64,000 bases of DNA from Candidatus Rifleibacteriota bacterium (GCA_905236675.1 CAJOND010000005.1:28517-92516); one strand, 5' to 3'. Shown: positions 43,120 to 52,327, numbered from the stretch's first letter. Notes: generated from the letters alone by a model not told the origin. Numbers and translations are program-made.

Positions 43120-45829
43120 TTCTATTGATTCCCTGCTGTAAAACTTTTAAATTATCTAATTCTCTTAAAGCGAATGCTCTAGCTTCTTCAGGGCAATTCG
43201 TAGAAGCTGCACATTTTTCAAAATGCTTTTTTGCTTCTTGGTAATTCCCTTTGTTTTTATATGCAATAGCAATATCCCTATGATAAAGAGGATTGGTTGG
43301 ATTAAGTAGTATTGCCCTATTTAATGTATTTATGGCATTATCGAAATCTCCGGTTTGGTTTAACGATATTCCTAATATACTAAGCATAGATGGGTCATTC
43401 GGAACAAATCTGCAGGTTTGAGATGCAAATTTTGCCGCTTCTGACCAATTTGATCTTTGAGCATAAAAAACTGCTAAACTAGCATTGGCCTGAATCTTGA
43501 ACTGTTCAACTTCAACTAGTTTTTTAAGGAATTTTTCTGCATTTGCTTCTAATTCTTTTATATCAAAACCTCTGATTTGCTGTCCGCTAGCTGCCAACTC
43601 AGAAGCAATTTTCCCTGCATAGAAATAATAAATATATCTTGCTTCACCAGCAGTTCTTTCTATTCCTTTTAAAGCTTCTGAATAAGCTTTAAGCGGATCA
43701 TGCATTATATGATAAAAAACATGCATTCTTCTAAATGTTATAGAATGATAGGTTGAACGCGCATTAAAATTTATATTTCGCCAAGCTTTTTCTGTGTATT
43801 CAATACTGATTCTCGAAGAGTTATTTGGATCTAAATCAACATATAGCTGATTTAGGTCATTTTTTAAATTAACAATTTCGTTAGCTCTGAAACTGTTTAT
43901 CAAACCTATTTTTTTCATTTGACCTAAGAAATTCATATCATTACTATATTTATTCAAATGGTCGGTTATTTGTTTTAATTCATTACGAAATTGATTGTTC
44001 GATGCTTGTTCATACCATGCTGCTAGTTTACTATAAGGATCTCCTGGTAAAGGATCTTCAGCAATCGCTTCAAGCAACATTTTTCTTGCTTTTAACATTA
44101 CTGCAATATTATTGTTTTGGTAAGTCATCATCATTTCTGATTCTCTGACTTTTTTATCTGCATCCCAGCAATTATATTCATAAAACAGATTAAAAACCGA
44201 ACCTAAAAAAGCTGTAGCAGTTAGGAAAATACATAGAGGTTCTTTTAAACCATTTATAGGTTCTCTTATCATTTGTGATTTAAAAAAGTTGGTTTCTGTC
44301 AATACTGGAACTAGCGATAGAAAAACTACAGCAAAGACAGCTGTTTCTATTCTGTGGAAAGGAAAATCTGGTAGAGCAGCAAAAAGCTGTGCTACCATGG
44401 CGGCTCCTAATGCAATTATTAATGCATGATCTCCATTCAGTTCATTTTTTAGATAAAAAATATCATACTGCAAGGATTTCTGAATGGAAGAAAAGAAACG
44501 CTTCAAAAGGAATAAAAACAGTATCATTCCCACAATTCCTAGCTCTGAAAAAATCTGAAGCCAGTCGTTGTGAGCTTGTCTAAATGTTACTGCGGTAAAA
44601 CTTCCTTTGTTATTGTCTGAAAATACTTCAGCTTCTTTTAAAGGGAAAAAGTGTTTGAAAGAACCGAAACCTTGTCCTAATAATAAGGTTCTTATATTTT
44701 CTGAAAAGGCTTTGTTATTTGCATACCATACCCACATTCTCTCGTAAGTATTACTTTTCAATCTGTTAAGGGTGAATGTAAGCTTAAGTTTATCAAGCAT
44801 TGATTCAGACTGAATTGTTAATGCAGATACAACTAAACCTGCTATAAAAATACATATGACAAGTCCACCGACAATTATTCCATACCCTATTGCTTTATTT
44901 GATTTACCGCTGTTTATTATCCACAAAATAAGCATAAAAACAACACCTACGGCAAACCCTATCAGAGCTGCACGACATCTGGTTATATAAAGACCATATA
45001 ATAACCATGTGAACAGAGATAATGAAACTACTTTCATAATTAAATTCTTATAATAGAAAATAAAGGCTAAAGGAATAAAGGCAACAAACATTGCAAAAGT
45101 TCCAAGATAGTTTCTATTTCCAAAAGTAGAAACAACTGAACCCATAGCATAATCTGGGCTTGCTAATTGTGGGAACAGAGGAAGATAAAAACCGTTAGGG
45201 TCATAATTCTTGGCTAACACTTTATCTTTCACGTAATGTACGAATGGGAAAATACTATCAAATTTAAAATATAAGTTATAGGTTTCCATGAAACCTATGG
45301 TTGCTGTCGCTAATCCTGTAAAAAGTACTACCCATAACAGCAACTCAACCTGCCATCTGCTCCTATAAACATTTACAACAATCGGGAAGATCAGCATTAT
45401 AAGCAAAACACAACGCAAATCTCTAATAGCGGATATTCCATTATAATTCCATATAACAGATAAAATACAATAACCAAAAAACAATGAAAGAGGGAAATCT
45501 AAACTTGTTCGTGATAGCGTTACTTCTTTTCCCAATAAACCTTTACCAAATAGTCTAATACAAAAAAGACCACCTAATATTCCCAAAAACGATCTAGAAA
45601 AGAACTCTTTTGGAGTTAAGAAGTTTTCTGTGGTAAGTCTACTATACAAGAAAGGCATTACTAATACAAAAAGTAGGGAACCAATATAAATTATCCATTC
45701 TATCGTTGTGAGATTGGCTTTTGGTTCATTATCTGATTTTTTAAATAAATTATGAAAAAAATCTTCTATTTCTAAGGGTATATCATACCCTGTACTTCGT
45801 TTGGAATAATAATATTCATCTCTTTTCAT
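43109..45829 (-). CDS. Wzy_C / O-antigen-ligase-like protein with TPR domain
   Basis: The 906-residue protein has a short cytoplasmic N-terminus and 10-13 TMs up to about residue 540. It carries the Wzy_C/O-antigen ligase region with a long periplasmic loop and TFRQAHNDWLQIFSELGIVG (conserved His). A C-terminal domain of about 350 residues ends in TPRs (SILGISLNQTGDFDNAINTLN; DIAIAYKNKGNYQEAKKHFE). Family members polymerise or transfer lipid-linked glycans; PglL/TfpO-type relatives glycosylate pilins. It lies 7 bp after two pseudopilin genes, which makes a pilin-directed role plausible. Confidence 0.88.
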   Translation of the reverse strand: MKRDEYYYSKRSTGYDIPLEIEDFFHNLFKKSDNEPKANLTTIEWIIYIGSLLFVLVMPFLYSRLTTENFLTPKEFFSRSFLGILGGLFCIRLFGKGLLGKEVTLSRTSLDFPLSLFFGYCILSVIWNYNGISAIRDLRCVLLIMLIFPIVVNVYRSRWQVELLLWVVLFTGLATATIGFMETYNLYFKFDSIFPFVHYVKDKVLAKNYDPNGFYLPLFPQLASPDYAMGSVVSTFGNRNYLGTFAMFVAFIPLAFIFYYKNLIMKVVSLSLFTWLLYGLYITRCRAALIGFAVGVVFMLILWIINSGKSNKAIGYGIIVGGLVICIFIAGLVVSALTIQSESMLDKLKLTFTLNRLKSNTYERMWVWYANNKAFSENIRTLLLGQGFGSFKHFFPLKEAEVFSDNNKGSFTAVTFRQAHNDWLQIFSELGIVGMILFLFLLKRFFSSIQKSLQYDIFYLKNELNGDHALIIALGAAMVAQLFAALPDFPFHRIETAVFAVVFLSLVPVLTETNFFKSQMIREPINGLKEPLCIFLTATAFLGSVFNLFYEYNCWDADKKVRESEMMMTYQNNNIAVMLKARKMLLEAIAEDPLPGDPYSKLAAWYEQASNNQFRNELKQITDHLNKYSNDMNFLGQMKKIGLINSFRANEIVNLKNDLNQLYVDLDPNNSSRISIEYTEKAWRNINFNARSTYHSITFRRMHVFYHIMHDPLKAYSEALKGIERTAGEARYIYYFYAGKIASELAASGQQIRGFDIKELEANAEKFLKKLVEVEQFKIQANASLAVFYAQRSNWSEAAKFASQTCRFVPNDPSMLSILGISLNQTGDFDNAINTLNRAILLNPTNPLYHRDIAIAYKNKGNYQEAKKHFEKCAASTNCPEEARAFALRELDNLKVLQQGINRNGY

Positions 45830-45836
45830 TTTGTGT

Positions 45837-46619
45837 CTATCTGCCTTTAATCCTTATCCAATCAACATCATCAGTATCGTCGCTGCCATTTGCTTTTCTT
45901 TTGCCACTTCCATCTGCCAAATCAACCCAGTCTCTTAACTTTGTATTTTTAGGAGAAACTCTTATAGAGGATGAGCCTGGATAAAAAGGATTATCAACGG
46001 TAGGAGCTGGTAATATAAGTAAAATTTCAGAAGAAGAGGCTGGATAACTAGCTACTATCCCAGCGATAAATGCACTATCCACATCTTCTGTAACCCATAA
46101 ATCAGAACCTCCTGCAGCTGGTGAAGCATTTGAAATGCTTAGTGGAACTACCGAGTCAGTAGCACAATCGAAAATACTTCTTGAAAATTGTAATCTTATA
46201 ATATCGTTTCTGCTGATATGACTGTTATTGTCCAGATCAAGCCAAGTTGCCTTTTGGAGAGTTAACGGTGGCTTATATTCCACTTTTATATCGTCATAAA
46301 TGTTGTCTAAATCTGCACCATCAGACCATACCATACCTTTAACCCAATCAATATGGTAATCTCTATCCCATGGGTCTCTTGGTAAATCTTGTAAGTAAGT
46401 GCCAAGCAAATACCTTAAGCTATTGTGCTTATATGGAGTTTCTTCCATAGTGTCATATTTTATTAATGCTTCTTTTATAATATCTAATTCATGCTGAGCT
46501 TTAGCCAATTTTGCTTGCCTGATATAATCCTGATAATAAGGAAGAGCTGCTCCAACAAGAATAGCAATTATAGTAATAATTATAAGCAATTCTATTAACG
46601 TAAACCCATGCTTTTTCAT
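45837..46619 (-). CDS. Type II/IV pseudopilin, GspG-like
   Basis: The 260-residue protein has a class III prepilin signal (KKHG, cleavage before FTLIELLIIITIIAIL, Glu at +5) and an N-terminal GspG-like helix and LPRDPWDRDYHI region. A C-terminal extension contains an EF-hand-like loop D128-L-D-N-N-S-H-I-S-R-N-D139, followed by IIRLQFSRSI. At 260 residues it is about twice a standard GspG. It is 11 bp from a similar pilin gene. A prepilin peptidase must be elsewhere. Confidence 0.92.
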   Translation of the reverse strand: MKKHGFTLIELLIIITIIAILVGAALPYYQDYIRQAKLAKAQHELDIIKEALIKYDTMEETPYKHNSLRYLLGTYLQDLPRDPWDRDYHIDWVKGMVWSDGADLDNIYDDIKVEYKPPLTLQKATWLDLDNNSHISRNDIIRLQFSRSIFDCATDSVVPLSISNASPAAGGSDLWVTEDVDSAFIAGIVASYPASSSEILLILPAPTVDNPFYPGSSSIRVSPKNTKLRDWVDLADGSGKRKANGSDDTDDVDWIRIKGR

Positions 46620-46630
46620 TTCTTTTACCT

Positions 46631-47503
46631 TTATTGTGCAGATTTTAACTTAACACTAGTGTCTGAAGATTTATTAGGAATAATGGTGCCATTATCTGCA
46701 AACCAGTTTTCAGGCTGTATCTTATCATCTTCATAAAGACCCATTCCGCTAGGGAATTTACCAGTTATTGATGCTTCAGAAGTGTCATAAAATGTTGATG
46801 AAGCGACAATATTATCGCCAACTTCCATATCAGAATTAGGACATATCTTTATTCTTACCCAGTTATTGCCTCTAGGATGTTTTTTATTACCGGCTGATTC
46901 TCCAGAAAAGTCTTCTAATACTGCTCCATCACCAAATGGATTAGCTCTTGGAGTAGTTTTACCTGTTTGAGTTACAACGAAATTATTGTTCAGATTACTA
47001 CTGTCATAGCCTCCGATAGGTCGGGAAAATTTTATGTCAATAATGTCGCCGGTATCTACCATTGAATTATTATTGTTATCTGTCCACCATGCTCGAGTAG
47101 GTGCCATAAGAGGTCTTACATCTCTTGAAATAATATTGGTAGATAGTTGCCCGTCTTCAGCTGCTGAAAAAACCATGGCTGCAGCATGAGAATAATAATA
47201 TGGTCTTCCCCATGGATCAGTCATAGCTTTCATTAAATAACCTCCAACAAGTCTTTGTTGGAAAGTTTCTAGAGATTTAATGTAATCTGTTCCGGTTTTC
47301 CCAAAACCAGGATTAAAGAACTCTCCATTATCTGTTTCAAATCTCATTATTGCATTTCTAATTTCGTTCAAATCATTCTTCGCTGTAGATATGCGAGCAT
47401 CATCAAGATAATTTTGTACATAGGGGACAGCAGCACCTGCCAGTATAGCTAATATAGTTATTACGACCAAAAGCTCAATAAGCGTAAAACCCTTTTTGTG
47501 CAT
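46631..47503 (-). CDS. Type II/IV pseudopilin, GspG-like
   Basis: The 290-residue protein has a prepilin leader (MHKKG, then FTLIELLVVITILAIL), a TDPWGRPYYYS segment as in GspG, and an EF-hand-like loop at residues 142-153 followed by IIDIKFSRPI. The layout parallels the neighbouring 260-residue pilin, so they are probably paralogues. It is first behind the promoter at 47535-47562, with an AGGGGG ribosome site. It is likely the major or founding subunit of a short pilus-like fibre. Confidence 0.92.
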   Translation of the reverse strand: MHKKGFTLIELLVVITILAILAGAAVPYVQNYLDDARISTAKNDLNEIRNAIMRFETDNGEFFNPGFGKTGTDYIKSLETFQQRLVGGYLMKAMTDPWGRPYYYSHAAAMVFSAAEDGQLSTNIISRDVRPLMAPTRAWWTDNNNNSMVDTGDIIDIKFSRPIGGYDSSNLNNNFVVTQTGKTTPRANPFGDGAVLEDFSGESAGNKKHPRGNNWVRIKICPNSDMEVGDNIVASSTFYDTSEASITGKFPSGMGLYEDDKIQPENWFADNGTIIPNKSSDTSVKLKSAQ

Positions 47504-47534
47504 AAAATACCCCCTGCTAAAAATTATGTGGAAT

Positions 47535-47562
47535 ATTATAACATATAAATTTAAATAGTCAA
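47535..47562 (-). promoter_or_regulatory. Promoter of the pseudopilin operon
   Basis: On the minus strand, TTGACT (47562-47557), a 16-bp spacer and TATAAT (47540-47535) give 11 of 12 consensus matches. It lies about 30 bp upstream of the first pseudopilin ATG and can serve all six genes down to the OppF-type gene. Confidence 0.85.
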
Positions 47563-47602
47563 AAGATGTACTAGGTAAACGTTAGTTAGATTTTTAGAAA
47601 TG

Positions 47603-47611
47603 TGATATACT
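47603..47611 (+). promoter_or_regulatory. Extended -10 promoter of yqeY
   Basis: TG-n-TATACT (TATACT at 47606-47611) lies 38 bp before the yqeY ATG. The -35 region is poor, as expected for an extended -10 promoter. It is divergent from the pseudopilin promoter. Confidence 0.6.
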
Positions 47612-47648
47612 ATTTATCTCAATTTTTATTCTAACGAAGGAGAATATT

Positions 47649-48086
47649 ATGAAATTTGATGATTTGAGAAAAGACTTAGTTACTGCTATGAAAGAAAAAA
47701 ACAAAGAAAAAAGAGAAGCAATTTCTTCTCTTATAGGTGCGATAAAAAAAGTAGCTATTGATGAAGGTAACAGAGACAATATATCTGATGAATTAGTAGA
47801 TAAAATTGTTTTGAAGGAATTAAAAGCTTATAAAGAACAGATTGATACATGCCCAGCCGACAGAACTGAACTTTTAGAAGAATATAAGAAAAGGGAATCT
47901 TATGTAAAAGTTTATGCTCCGGCTATGCTTGATAAAGACGGAATCCTGAAAATAATAAATGAAAAATTCTCAGAAGTCGTTGCTTCTAAGAACAAAGGTC
48001 AGATTATGAAGACTGTTATGCCTGAATTTAAAGGTAAGGCTGATGGTAAGCTTATAAATCAGATCGTTGAAGAATTATGTAAGTAA
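47649..48086 (+). CDS. GatB/YqeY domain protein
   Basis: The 145-residue protein matches YqeY: an N-terminal helical part (DLVTAMKEKNKEKREAISSLIGAIK) and the C-terminal GatB-like tail (QIMKTVMPEFKGKADGKLINQIVEELC). Members resemble the tail domain of GatB and may bind tRNA; the exact role is unknown. AAGGAG lies just upstream of the ATG. A heptamer array begins directly after its stop codon. Confidence 0.92.
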   Translation: MKFDDLRKDLVTAMKEKNKEKREAISSLIGAIKKVAIDEGNRDNISDELVDKIVLKELKAYKEQIDTCPADRTELLEEYKKRESYVKVYAPAMLDKDGILKIINEKFSEVVASKNKGQIMKTVMPEFKGKADGKLINQIVEELCK

Positions 48087-48135
48087 CCACTTACCACCCA
48101 CCACTCACCATTCACCACTCACCACCCACCACATA
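48087..48135. repeat. Heptanucleotide-period array, seven units
   Basis: Seven units (CCACTTA, CCACCCA, CCACTCA, CCATTCA, CCACTCA, CCACCCA, CCACATA) fill the space from the yqeY stop to 5 bp before the rqcH start. They leave no purine-rich ribosome site for rqcH. Confidence 0.93.
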
Positions 48136-48139
48136 ATAT

Positions 48140-49831
48140 ATGGACTACATTACCTTAAAAAAACATATTTTAGACTTATCATCTGTTCTAAAATCTAGAC
48201 CGATTGTTGTAAGAGCTTATGATCGTTCTGGTCGTTCTATATTTTTAAGATTAAAAACTGATGAGGGTATTAAAGATTTGTGTATAAGCCTTGATTTTCC
48301 GAATCAAGGCTTATGGCTTTCAAATCATTGTGATGAAGTAGAAAAGAATTCTCTTATTGTTCGTAGTTTAAATAGGCTTTTAATTAATTCCAGACTTTTT
48401 AACCTTGAATTGGCAGGTAAAGAGGAAGAAGGCCAATTCGACCGTGTGGTGAAGCTTCATTTTGTTCATATTGATGAATATTTTGGAAATAGAAGTGATT
48501 TTTATATCTTTTGCGAATTTACAGGAAGAATTTCAGATGTTTTCTTTTGTGATGGTGAATTCAAAATATTAGATAGAATTTCTCGCACTTCAAATAATCT
48601 TGTTGGTAATTTGTATCGTTTGCCTGATTCCTATAAATTAATGAGTCCTTATAGCTCTGACAAAGAACAACAGAAAACTGTATTTGCTGCTCCAAGTGAA
48701 GAATGGGTAAATAAAATTGGTGCTGTTTCTCCTATAATGACTAGAGAAATTTTGTTTCGTTCAAGTAATATTGGAGATACTCCAGAAAACTATTCAGATA
48801 TCTTCAGGGAAATATTAGATGAATGCTTGAGTAATACAGTTTATTTATATAAAAAAGAGAACAAATTACAGGCTATTTCCGTATTTGAGCTTAAACACCT
48901 TTTTGAACAAAAAACTGAGCCTCTAAATATTGAATTGATTCATTTTAAATCTGTAAATGAAGCTATGAATTATGTTGAACAAGAATTAGTAGGTCCTAAG
49001 CGGCTTGTTCAAGAAAAAAAGCGAATAGTTGCACAACTAAATAGAAGTTTAAAACAAAAGAAAGAACTTTTAGACGAGCAGTTTAAGCTTAAAACTAAAT
49101 ATGAAAATAGTGATAAATACCAGAATCTGGGTAATTTGATAATAGCTAATCTTTACAGAATAAAGCCTGGAACCGTTCACTTTGAAGCAGAAGACTGGAA
49201 CAGTGGGGAGACAATTAATATCGAATTAGATCCATCGAAGACAGCTGCTGCTAATGCCAAAAAGTTTTTTAATCTTCATAAGAAATCAAAACGTGGTGTT
49301 ATTGAGGTTGAAAAACGAATTCAATCTCTTCAAAGTGATATAAAATGGTTAGAAGAACAAATATGGTTGGCGGAGAACGCTGAAATAGAAACCTGGTTGC
49401 AAATAGAAGAAAATACTAAAACAAAAAGAATAGAAAAAAACAAAGAAAAAAATACTAATAATAAAAACTCTAAAAATCCAAAGCAGGTTATTAAAGCGAC
49501 TTTAGAGGAAAATTGCTGTAAATATTACGTTGGTCATAATGCCCGACAAAATGATCATATTACTTTTAAAATTGGTAAAAAAGGCGATATTTGGTTCCAT
49601 GCCAATGATGTTCCTGGTGCCCACGTTATTTTGAAAAAAATAGAAGGGAATATAACCGAAGAAGATATTAGTGTTGGTGCTAGACTTGCTGCTATTAATT
49701 CTTTTGCCAAAAACAGCAGCAAAGTTCCTGTTGATTATACTGATGTTTCAAATGTAAAAAGAATTCCTAACGGTGGGGCAGGGCAGGTTTCTTATACAAA
49801 CCAGCACACAATTATGGTAGTTTTGCCCTAA
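48140..49831 (+). CDS. rqcH: NFACT family protein RqcH
   Basis: The 563-residue protein has the NFACT-N start (LKSRPIVVRAYDRSGRSIFL), the DR pair at D101-R102 (QFDRVVKLHF), a coiled-coil middle (about 290-430, basic) and the C-terminal NFACT-R domain (YVGHNARQNDHITFKIGKKG; DIWFHANDVPGAHVIL). RqcH binds obstructed 50S subunits and recruits tRNA-Ala to add C-terminal alanine tails; relatives were first called fibronectin-binding proteins. No ribosome site precedes the ATG because the heptamer array lies there. Confidence 0.93.
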   Translation: MDYITLKKHILDLSSVLKSRPIVVRAYDRSGRSIFLRLKTDEGIKDLCISLDFPNQGLWLSNHCDEVEKNSLIVRSLNRLLINSRLFNLELAGKEEEGQFDRVVKLHFVHIDEYFGNRSDFYIFCEFTGRISDVFFCDGEFKILDRISRTSNNLVGNLYRLPDSYKLMSPYSSDKEQQKTVFAAPSEEWVNKIGAVSPIMTREILFRSSNIGDTPENYSDIFREILDECLSNTVYLYKKENKLQAISVFELKHLFEQKTEPLNIELIHFKSVNEAMNYVEQELVGPKRLVQEKKRIVAQLNRSLKQKKELLDEQFKLKTKYENSDKYQNLGNLIIANLYRIKPGTVHFEAEDWNSGETINIELDPSKTAAANAKKFFNLHKKSKRGVIEVEKRIQSLQSDIKWLEEQIWLAENAEIETWLQIEENTKTKRIEKNKEKNTNNKNSKNPKQVIKATLEENCCKYYVGHNARQNDHITFKIGKKGDIWFHANDVPGAHVILKKIEGNITEEDISVGARLAAINSFAKNSSKVPVDYTDVSNVKRIPNGGAGQVSYTNQHTIMVVLP

Positions 49832-49871
49832 AGCCTTCATCTCACAACTGCGAGCCGAAGAAGCTTACCCA

Positions 49872-49933
49872 CAAATTGGTGGGGGAGCTGTCAGCTTGTT
49901 GACTGAGGGAGCTGATTGCGTAGCAATCAGTGG
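49872..49933. repeat. Palindromic intergenic element
   Basis: GGGGAGCTGTCAGC ... GACTGAGGGA at about 49882-49910 matches the core unit of the 3393-3503 element. A second hairpin (CTGATTGC / GCAATCAG, 3-nt loop) follows at 49911-49930. It lies between the convergent rqcH and Xer genes and may act in 3'-end formation. Confidence 0.8.
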
Positions 49934-49946
49934 CGTGGCAATCTGG

Positions 49947-49988
49947 CTTTCAGTTCTTATCTTTCATTTCTCAGTTTTCGGTTTTCAG
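49947..49988. repeat. Heptanucleotide-period array, six units
   Basis: Units CTTTCAG, TTCTTAT, CTTTCAT, TTCTCAG, TTTTCGG and TTTTCAG run almost to the stop codon of the minus-strand Xer gene. Confidence 0.85.
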
Positions 49989-49993
49989 CTTCC

Positions 49994-50899
49994 CTAAGCT
50001 CTAGGGTGGCAGTTTCGGTAAGTCTGCATCAGCTTTTCTTTGCTAATTCTGGTATATATTTGAGTTGTAGATAAACTTGCATGACCTAGCATTTCTTGAA
50101 CTGCTCTTATGTCGGCTCCATTATTTAATAGATGTGTTGCAAAACTGTGCCTGAACTGATGGGGTGTAATATTCATCATCATTGCAAGACGACGAGCGTA
50201 TTTATCTATTAATCTTGCAATGCTTCTGGTTGTTAAAGGCGTTCCCAGATGATTGAGAAAAACGTGCTTTTCATCTCTCCATTCGGGTTTTTCCGAAAAC
50301 CTATTGTTAATATATAATGAAATAGCTTTACAAGAGAGAGGAGTAAGGGGTACTACCCTGTCTTTTCCACCTTTGCCTTCACGAACAACTAAAATTTGAG
50401 CATCAAGATTTATATCTTCACTTGTTAAATTTGAAACTTCAGAAACTCTAAGACCGCTTCCATATAATAATTCTAAAATTGCTTTATCTCTCATACCCAG
50501 AAGATTTGATGAATCTGGAGAATTGATAAGCATATTGACATCTTCTTGGCTTAAAGCCTTGGGTAATGGTCTTTGGACTTTGGGAGAATCCATCAAATCT
50601 ACTGGATTTTTGTTGGCTAGACCATGACGTATAGCATATTTAAATAAACCTCTTAAAGCTGATTGTCCTCTTCTCATACTTGAAGAACAAAGCCCGCCTT
50701 TTCGTCTCCCAGCCCAAAAACTACGTATTTGTGTCGGAGTCAAAGTTTCTGCAATATTTATTTCTGTTATTTTGTTTTCGGTAAGCCATTTTTCAAAGAA
50801 ATTTAAATCGTTCTTGTAACCACGAATGGTTTGAAGAGATAAATTTCTTTCTTTTTCCAAAGAACTCAAATATAAATCTATTAGCTCTTTAATTTGCAA
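49994..50899 (-). CDS. Tyrosine recombinase, XerC/XerD type
   Basis: The protein (301 residues from TTG at 50899) has the SAM-like N-terminal domain (LIDLYLSSLEKERNLSLQTIRGYKNDL). Its catalytic domain has Arg in GSGLRVSEV, Lys in KGGKDRVVPL, His-Arg in TPHQFRHSFATHLL, His in LGHASLS and Tyr in IYTRIS. It should resolve chromosome dimers at dif, or act as another site-specific recombinase. The TTG is preferred because GGAG lies 6 nt upstream and the length becomes standard; an ATG at 50938 adds 13 residues. XerC versus XerD cannot be decided. Confidence 0.93.
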   Translation of the reverse strand: MQIKELIDLYLSSLEKERNLSLQTIRGYKNDLNFFEKWLTENKITEINIAETLTPTQIRSFWAGRRKGGLCSSSMRRGQSALRGLFKYAIRHGLANKNPVDLMDSPKVQRPLPKALSQEDVNMLINSPDSSNLLGMRDKAILELLYGSGLRVSEVSNLTSEDINLDAQILVVREGKGGKDRVVPLTPLSCKAISLYINNRFSEKPEWRDEKHVFLNHLGTPLTTRSIARLIDKYARRLAMMMNITPHQFRHSFATHLLNNGADIRAVQEMLGHASLSTTQIYTRISKEKLMQTYRNCHPRA

Positions 50900-50994
50900 G
50901 ATATACTCCAAAATCTGTGAATGAAAATAAATTACCATATTTATTAGCTTTGTACAAGATTTAATTGATGATAATACTTACAAATTTTCGTGGT

Positions 50995-51022
50995 TTAACA
51001 AAAGTTTTGTTTATGATATACT
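50995..51022 (+). promoter_or_regulatory. fabF promoter
   Basis: TTAACA (50995-51000), a 16-bp spacer and TATACT (51017-51022) give 10 of 12 consensus matches, 46 bp before the fabF ATG. Confidence 0.7.
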
Positions 51023-51068
51023 TCAAGCGTTTTAATATATATAGATAATATTCAGGAGATTCAATTTA

Positions 51069-52307
51069 ATGAAGCGTGTTTTCATTACCGGAATGGGTGC
51101 TATAACCCCTAATGCTATTGGAATAGAAGATTTTACAACCGCTTTGAAAAACGGTGTTAATGGTATAGGTAGAACTACATCATTTGATACAACAGGTCAT
51201 ACTTCTTTAATTAGTGGTCAGGTTGAAAATTTTAATCCAGATTTATATATGGATAAAAAAGAAGCCCGTCGTCAGGATAGATATACTGTATTTGCTCTTT
51301 CAGCAGCAAAAATGGCTGCTGACCAGGCAAAACTTTCAGAAAAAAATTATGATCCTGATAGGGCAGGGGTTTTAGTTTCTACTGGTATAGGTGGAATTCA
51401 TTTTTTCGAAAACGAGCATCAAACCTATATTGATAAGGGTGCAAGCCGTGTAAGTCCTTTTCTGGTGCCAATGATGATTTGCAATATTGCTTCAGGCTGT
51501 ATTGCTATGCAATATGGATTCAACGGTCCTAATTACTGTATTGTTTCTGCTTGTGCTTCTAGCCTTCATGCAATAGGTGAAGCATATCTTAAAGTTGCTT
51601 ACGATGAATGTGATTTAATGATTTGTGGTGGTAGTGAAGCTGCATTAACACCTCTGACTACCGCTGGATTTGCAAAAATGAAAGCTCTTTCCACCAGAAA
51701 TGATGAACCTGAAAAAGCTTCCAGAGCTTTTGATAAAGATAGAGACGGTTTTGTAATGGGTGAAGGTGCAGGTATTATTGTTATAGAAAGTGAAGAAAGT
51801 GCATTAAAGCGTGGTGCAACTATATTGGCAGAAATAAAAGGCTATGGAGCTTCCGCCGATGCTTATCATCTGACTGCCCCTCATCCAGAAGGAGTAGGAG
51901 CTGCAAAAGCAGTTAAAAAGGCTATTATGCAAAATAATTTCCCGATAGAAAATATTGATTATATAAATGCTCATGGTACCAGTACTCCATTGGGAGATAT
52001 TGCTGAAATGAAAGCTCTAAAACTTGTTTTTGGCGAAGAAGGAGTTAAAAAGCCTGTAGTAAATGCTACAAAATCTATGATTGGTCATTTACTAGGAGCA
52101 GCTGGCGCTGTCGGGACTATTGCTACAGTTATTCAGATGCAGAACGGCTTTATTCACCCAAATAGAAATCTTGACAATGTAGATCCTGAATTAACTGGAT
52201 ATAACTTTGCTCCAAACCACTTCATTGAAAAACAAATAAATGCTGCTTTGGTTGATGCTTTTGGTTTCGGTGGACAAAATGCCTGCCTGCTTTTAACAAG
52301 AGTATAA
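51069..52307 (+). CDS. fabF: 3-oxoacyl-[ACP] synthase II
   Basis: The 412-residue protein has the KAS II catalytic triad: Cys162 in VSACASSLHAI, His302 in NAHGTSTPLGD and His340 in SMIGHLLGAAG. It condenses malonyl-ACP with acyl-ACP in fatty acid elongation. Length and spacing match FabF. AGGAG lies 9 nt before the ATG. No acyl carrier protein or other fab gene is adjacent, and it has its own promoter. Confidence 0.96.
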   Translation: MKRVFITGMGAITPNAIGIEDFTTALKNGVNGIGRTTSFDTTGHTSLISGQVENFNPDLYMDKKEARRQDRYTVFALSAAKMAADQAKLSEKNYDPDRAGVLVSTGIGGIHFFENEHQTYIDKGASRVSPFLVPMMICNIASGCIAMQYGFNGPNYCIVSACASSLHAIGEAYLKVAYDECDLMICGGSEAALTPLTTAGFAKMKALSTRNDEPEKASRAFDKDRDGFVMGEGAGIIVIESEESALKRGATILAEIKGYGASADAYHLTAPHPEGVGAAKAVKKAIMQNNFPIENIDYINAHGTSTPLGDIAEMKALKLVFGEEGVKKPVVNATKSMIGHLLGAAGAVGTIATVIQMQNGFIHPNRNLDNVDPELTGYNFAPNHFIEKQINAALVDAFGFGGQNACLLLTRV

Positions 52308-52327
52308 ACTGGTTCAATTAATAAAAC

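Noticed and set aside
47504..47600. dif-like site for the Xer recombinase
   Set aside because: The AT-rich palindromic stretch does not fit the 11-6-11 dif layout and is better explained by the pseudopilin promoter.
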